A DNA stretch of 64,000 nt from Wukongibacter sp050859025 (lineage in GTDB: Bacteria > Bacillota > Clostridia > Peptostreptococcales > Caminicellaceae). Positions 60,641-64,000 of the stretch are shown one piece after another. The notes below the pieces were generated by a model. It was not told the origin of the DNA and made no database searches. It saw only the letters and a list, made by a program, of their open reading frames with translations. The DNA is taken from contig NZ_CP138200.1 of the NCBI RefSeq assembly GCF_050859025.1, positions 186,001 to 250,000 of the forward strand, in the 5' to 3' direction. The translations under genes were made by a program, and so were the position numbers. Numbering within the stretch: position 1 is the stretch's first letter; every line of letters begins with the position of its first letter.

Positions 60641-62167
60641 ATGAAAACGATATGGATTGATGGAAATAACTTAACTTTAGAGGACCTCGTTAAGGTATCG
60701 AGGGAAAAATATAGAATTGAGCTTACGGAAGAAGCTGTAGAAAAGGTAAAAAAATCTAGGTCTATAGTTGATAATTTTGTAGAGGAAGGAAAGGTTATCT
60801 ATGGAATTACAACTGGATTTGGACTCTTCAGCAATGTTTTAATTTCAAAGGAAGATACAAAAACCCTACAAAGGAATTTAATCGTAAGCGATTGCTGTGG
60901 TGTTGGAAATCCATACCCTGAGGAAATCGTAAGGGCATCAATGCTGCTTAGAATAAATGCATTAGCAAAGGGCTTTTCTGGTATTAGGTTAAGTACTTTA
61001 AATACATTGATAGAGATGCTAAATAAGGGAGTTCATCCCATCATTCCTGAAAAAGGGTCTGTTGGGGCAAGCGGAGATTTGTGCCCATTGGCTCACATGG
61101 TTTTAGTTTTGATGGGAGAAGGAGAAGCCCTTTATCAAGGTAAAATGATGTCAGGATTGGAGGCTATGAAAAAAGCTGGTATTGAGACGGTAGAGCTAGT
61201 ATCTAAAGAGGGCTTGGCTCTGATTAATGGTACCTGTGTATTGACGGCAGTAGGAGCTTTGGCAGCCTATGACGCTAAAATGATTACTAAGCTTGCTGAC
61301 ATTAGTGCTGCTATGACCGTAGAAGCTTTAAATGGGATTATAGATGCATATGACTCAAGAATACATGAAGTAAGACCCCACGAAGGACAAATTGAATGTG
61401 CTAAGAATATGCTAAAGCTGCTAAAAGGCAGTAAATCTACAAGCAGACAGGGAGAAATAAGGATACAGGATGCCTATACATTAAGATGCATACCACAAAT
61501 TCATGGTGCAAGTAGAGATGCCATTGACTATATAATCAAAAAAGTGAGTATAGAGCTTAATGCTGCAACCGATAATCCTTTAATTTTTGCCGAGAGTAAG
61601 GATGTAATTTCAGGAGGAAATTTTCATGGTCAGCCGATGGCATTAATATTTGATTTCTTAGGAATTGCAGTAGCAGAGCTAGCAAATGTATGTGAAAGAA
61701 GAATCGAAAGGCTTGTAAATCCAAGCCTAAGTGGATTACCTGCATTTTTGGTGGAAGATGGAGGATTAAATACTGGGTTTATGATTCCACAATACGTTGC
61801 GGCTGCCCTTGTATCTGAGAATAAAGTGTTAGCACATCCTGCCTGCGTAGATTCTATTCCTACATCGGCTAATCAGGAAGATCACGTGAGTATGGGTTCT
61901 ATCTCTGCTAGACAATCAAGGGAGATTCTTAACAATGTTATGAATGTATTGGGCATAGAACTTATGACAGCATCTCAGGCAATAGAGTTTGGAGCTAAAG
62001 AGAATTTGGGTGAAGGTACAAAAGTTGCATATGACAAGGTAAGGGAACACGTAAAACCTGTTAAAAATGACAGGGTGTTCTATAAGGATATGAATACATG
62101 CTTTAACCTAGTGGCAAGCCATGAGATTGTAAAGGCAGTAGAGGAGACACTGGGAGGATTAAATTAG
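60641..62167 (+). CDS. hutH: Histidine ammonia-lyase
   Basis: First enzyme of histidine breakdown: removes ammonia from histidine to give urocanate. The 508-residue protein has the A143-S144-G145 triad in GSVGASGDLCPLAH, which forms the MIO prosthetic group by self-cyclisation, the YGITTGFG motif (about 54-61) and the tetramer-site residues in NPLIF and SARQSREI segments. GGGGGAG precedes the ATG. It follows the permease gene by 160 bp, with a structured leader in between. Confidence 0.97.
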   Translation: MKTIWIDGNNLTLEDLVKVSREKYRIELTEEAVEKVKKSRSIVDNFVEEGKVIYGITTGFGLFSNVLISKEDTKTLQRNLIVSDCCGVGNPYPEEIVRASMLLRINALAKGFSGIRLSTLNTLIEMLNKGVHPIIPEKGSVGASGDLCPLAHMVLVLMGEGEALYQGKMMSGLEAMKKAGIETVELVSKEGLALINGTCVLTAVGALAAYDAKMITKLADISAAMTVEALNGIIDAYDSRIHEVRPHEGQIECAKNMLKLLKGSKSTSRQGEIRIQDAYTLRCIPQIHGASRDAIDYIIKKVSIELNAATDNPLIFAESKDVISGGNFHGQPMALIFDFLGIAVAELANVCERRIERLVNPSLSGLPAFLVEDGGLNTGFMIPQYVAAALVSENKVLAHPACVDSIPTSANQEDHVSMGSISARQSREILNNVMNVLGIELMTASQAIEFGAKENLGEGTKVAYDKVREHVKPVKNDRVFYKDMNTCFNLVASHEIVKAVEETLGGLN

Positions 62168-62253
62168 AAAAATTGAGAAAATATATCAGTTTTTCACATT
62201 AAATATGAACAATTTTAAGACATAAGCTTTTTCTGCTGAAGGGGTGATGAGGA

Positions 62254-63528
62254 TTGGACAATAATAAAATAAAAGCAGATTTAGTTATATCCAATTGTAA
62301 GCAGCTTATAACTTGTAAAAAAAATGCAGTAAACTTAATAGGAAAGATTGATAATGGCTGGATAGCTGTATCAGATGAAAAGATTGTAGCAGTTGGCACA
62401 AAAGAAGAAGTTCAAAACATAGTAGATTATGATGATCGTGTTATAGATGCAAGTGAAAAGATTGTTTTACCAGGATTTATAGATTGTCATACTCATCTTG
62501 TATTCGGAGGATCACGTGTAAAAGAATATACCGCACGTATGACAACCAATGATAATAATGTTTTAAATAGGATGGGAATAAAAACAGGAATCATGGCTAC
62601 CGTTGATATGACAAGAGATGCAGAGGAACAATTATTGTTTGACAATGCTGAGCATAGATTAAGACAAATGCTAGGAGCGGGAACAACTACGGTAGAAAGC
62701 AAAAGTGGATATGGCCTAACAACATCGTCTGAAATAAAGATGCTGAAGATAAACCAAAAATTGAATGATAATTTGCCAATAGACATTATATCTACTTTTC
62801 TAGGTGCTCATGGATGGCCCGAGGATATCCCAAAGGATAAATATATTGAGATGCTATTATTGGAAATGATTCCTTGGGTTGCGGAGCTGGATTTAGCACA
62901 GTTTTGTGATATCTGGTGCGATGAGGGCCACTATACAGTTAAAGAATCTGAAAAAATACTGCTTGCAGCAAGAGATGCAGGCTTAGAGCCTAAGATTCAT
63001 ACAGATGCATATTCTTATATAGGTGGATCAGACCTTGCAGTGGATATGAAAATGGTATCGGCAGATCATCTTAACTATACACCTAGATCAGTAATGACTA
63101 AGCTAGCCAAGGCAAAGGTTCCTGGAGTACTACTTCCAGCCATAGACTTTGCAGTGAAGCATCCAAAGCCTTTTAATCCTAGGCCAATGCTAGAAGAGGG
63201 GATGACATTGGCACTAGCTACAAATTGTTGTCCTGGATGTTGGAATGTATCCCTGCAATTTGTAATGATGCTTGCATGTAGGCAGCATGGAATGAGTCCT
63301 GCCGAAGCCCTTAGAGCAGCTACAATTGGCGGTGCTATGGCACTTAACCTACAGGAGGACAGAGGGTCATTAGAAGTAGGGAAATTAGCAGATATACAGA
63401 TTTGGGATGCTTCTACCTATGAAGATGCAATTTATAGACTTGGGTCAAATCTTGTAGAGAAAGTCATAAAAAGAGGAAAAATTGTTGTAGATAATGCTGA
63501 TAAAGAATCCTTTAAATATGTGACTTAG
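62254..63528 (+). CDS. hutI: Imidazolonepropionase
   Basis: Third step of histidine breakdown: opens the imidazolone ring to formiminoglutamate. The 424-residue amidohydrolase shows the metal motif DCHTHLVFGGSR (about 76-87), the SKSGYGL substrate segment, HTDAYSYIGG and SADHLNYT, and the C-terminal GGAMALNLQEDRGSLEVGKLADI. The start is TTG after GGGGTGATGAGGA. It begins 86 bp after hutH, with no terminator between. Confidence 0.96.
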   Translation: MDNNKIKADLVISNCKQLITCKKNAVNLIGKIDNGWIAVSDEKIVAVGTKEEVQNIVDYDDRVIDASEKIVLPGFIDCHTHLVFGGSRVKEYTARMTTNDNNVLNRMGIKTGIMATVDMTRDAEEQLLFDNAEHRLRQMLGAGTTTVESKSGYGLTTSSEIKMLKINQKLNDNLPIDIISTFLGAHGWPEDIPKDKYIEMLLLEMIPWVAELDLAQFCDIWCDEGHYTVKESEKILLAARDAGLEPKIHTDAYSYIGGSDLAVDMKMVSADHLNYTPRSVMTKLAKAKVPGVLLPAIDFAVKHPKPFNPRPMLEEGMTLALATNCCPGCWNVSLQFVMMLACRQHGMSPAEALRAATIGGAMALNLQEDRGSLEVGKLADIQIWDASTYEDAIYRLGSNLVEKVIKRGKIVVDNADKESFKYVT

Positions 63529-63744
63529 CATATATAAAATTTTTGCTTAGTTAGTTTTAAAGAGAGAGATAATATTTCTCTTTCGTTTATGCAATGAACC
63601 TGTTTTTTCATATATTTTAAAGGTTAAAATAGATTTCCCCAATCACTAAAAGGAAATATCATTACTTCCTAGATATTAAACAATCTAAATATAGAATTAC
63701 CTAGCAAAAACGGCTAAATTAGCTACTAAGGAGTGGATACGACC

Positions 63745-64000
63745 ATGCTTGGAACAGAAATGATAAAAAAGGTTATTGATTCAAACAACTTTACAGTTGG
63801 TGGAGGAGCTGCATCAGCCTTAGCAGGTGCAATGGCAGCTGGGATGATAGCAATGGTCGCAAAGCTATCATTAAAGAAGGATTATGAACTTACAGTAGAT
63901 ACATATAAAAAGGTATCCGATGAAGCAGATAAACTAGCAAAGGAATTGCTTGCAGGGGCTAAGGCCGATGAAAGGGCATTTTGTATGATAAAGAATGCAT
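63745..64000 (+). CDS. Formiminotetrahydrofolate cyclodeaminase, 5' part
   Basis: The first 85 codons of a cyclodeaminase/cyclohydrolase-family gene, cut by the window end. VGGGAASALAGAMAAGMIAMVAKLS (about 17-41) is the family's N-terminal helix pattern, followed by a stretch ending KADERAFCMI. In hut clusters this enzyme handles the formimino group after its transfer to tetrahydrofolate, with a transferase gene expected just downstream. AAGGAG lies about 11 bases before the ATG. Confidence 0.88.
   Translation, partial: MLGTEMIKKVIDSNNFTVGGGAASALAGAMAAGMIAMVAKLSLKKDYELTVDTYKKVSDEADKLAKELLAGAKADERAFCMIKNA

Noticed and set aside
1..64000. CRISPR arrays
   Set aside because: The repeats are dispersed palindromes at irregular distances, not short direct repeats with unique spacers, and no cas gene is present.
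1..64000. rRNA and tRNA genes
   Set aside because: I saw no cloverleaf with TTCGA/TTCAA T-loop context and no conserved rRNA sequence.

Overview
The window looks like a chromosome segment of a low-GC, spore-forming, anaerobic, amino-acid-fermenting Firmicute. A Tissierellales-type clostridium is my best guess. This rests on AT-rich codon use, a yabE-rnmV-rsmA cluster, a DUF3189 gene, a ferredoxin-type EtfA beside a lactate dehydrogenase, a full histidine-to-formiminoglutamate (hut) pathway under sigma-54 control, and a likely UGA-encoded selenoprotein. The taxonomic guess is inference; no rRNA or tRNA gene was recognised.

Layout. 1-8 kb: housekeeping genes (Rpf-like cell-wall protein, RNase M5, 16S dimethyltransferase, an ECF sigma gene without a usual start codon plus its DUF4367 partner, gpmI). 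8-21 kb: an accessory island of small secreted or membrane proteins of unknown function. It is broken up by two IS231-like IS4-family elements (one intact, one dead), an IS982-family element, a dead serine recombinase, three copies of a recombinase-tail block and a covarying candidate structured RNA. 21-35 kb: M3 oligopeptidase, phospholipase-D-like protein, a VCBS/DUF3160/CapA-like surface cluster, a Lys/Glu-rich protein, a membrane rhodanese and an ArsB/NhaD-type permease. 35-38 kb: a sulfur-trafficking operon (DUF1858 protein with in-frame UGA, CoA-disulfide reductase-rhodanese fusion, TusA-like, DsrE-like), then a CsoR-family repressor. 39-47 kb: SLH-domain protein, PepT-like peptidase, a second ECF sigma/anti-sigma pair and a run of small orphan genes with a duplicated hairpin block. 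47-51 kb: electron-bifurcating lactate dehydrogenase operon with GntR-type operators and a possible decayed lactate racemase. 51-54.7 kb: HD-domain protein, arginine/lysine-type decarboxylase and an orphan gene. 54.9-64 kb: sigma-54 activator, then hutU, a YuiF-type permease, hutH, hutI and the start of formiminotetrahydrofolate cyclodeaminase.

Intergenic regions carry at least four families of short palindromic, MITE-like repeats (A to D) and one GC-richer element with 10-bp terminal inverted repeats.

The most notable observation is the small DUF1858-type gene at 35184-35375. Its second CxxC cysteine position is an in-frame UGA, followed by a hairpin with a GGU loop at the distance expected of a bacterial SECIS. 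It lies directly upstream of persulfide-handling genes and downstream of a promoter with a GC-tract palindrome that a CsoR-type repressor could bind.
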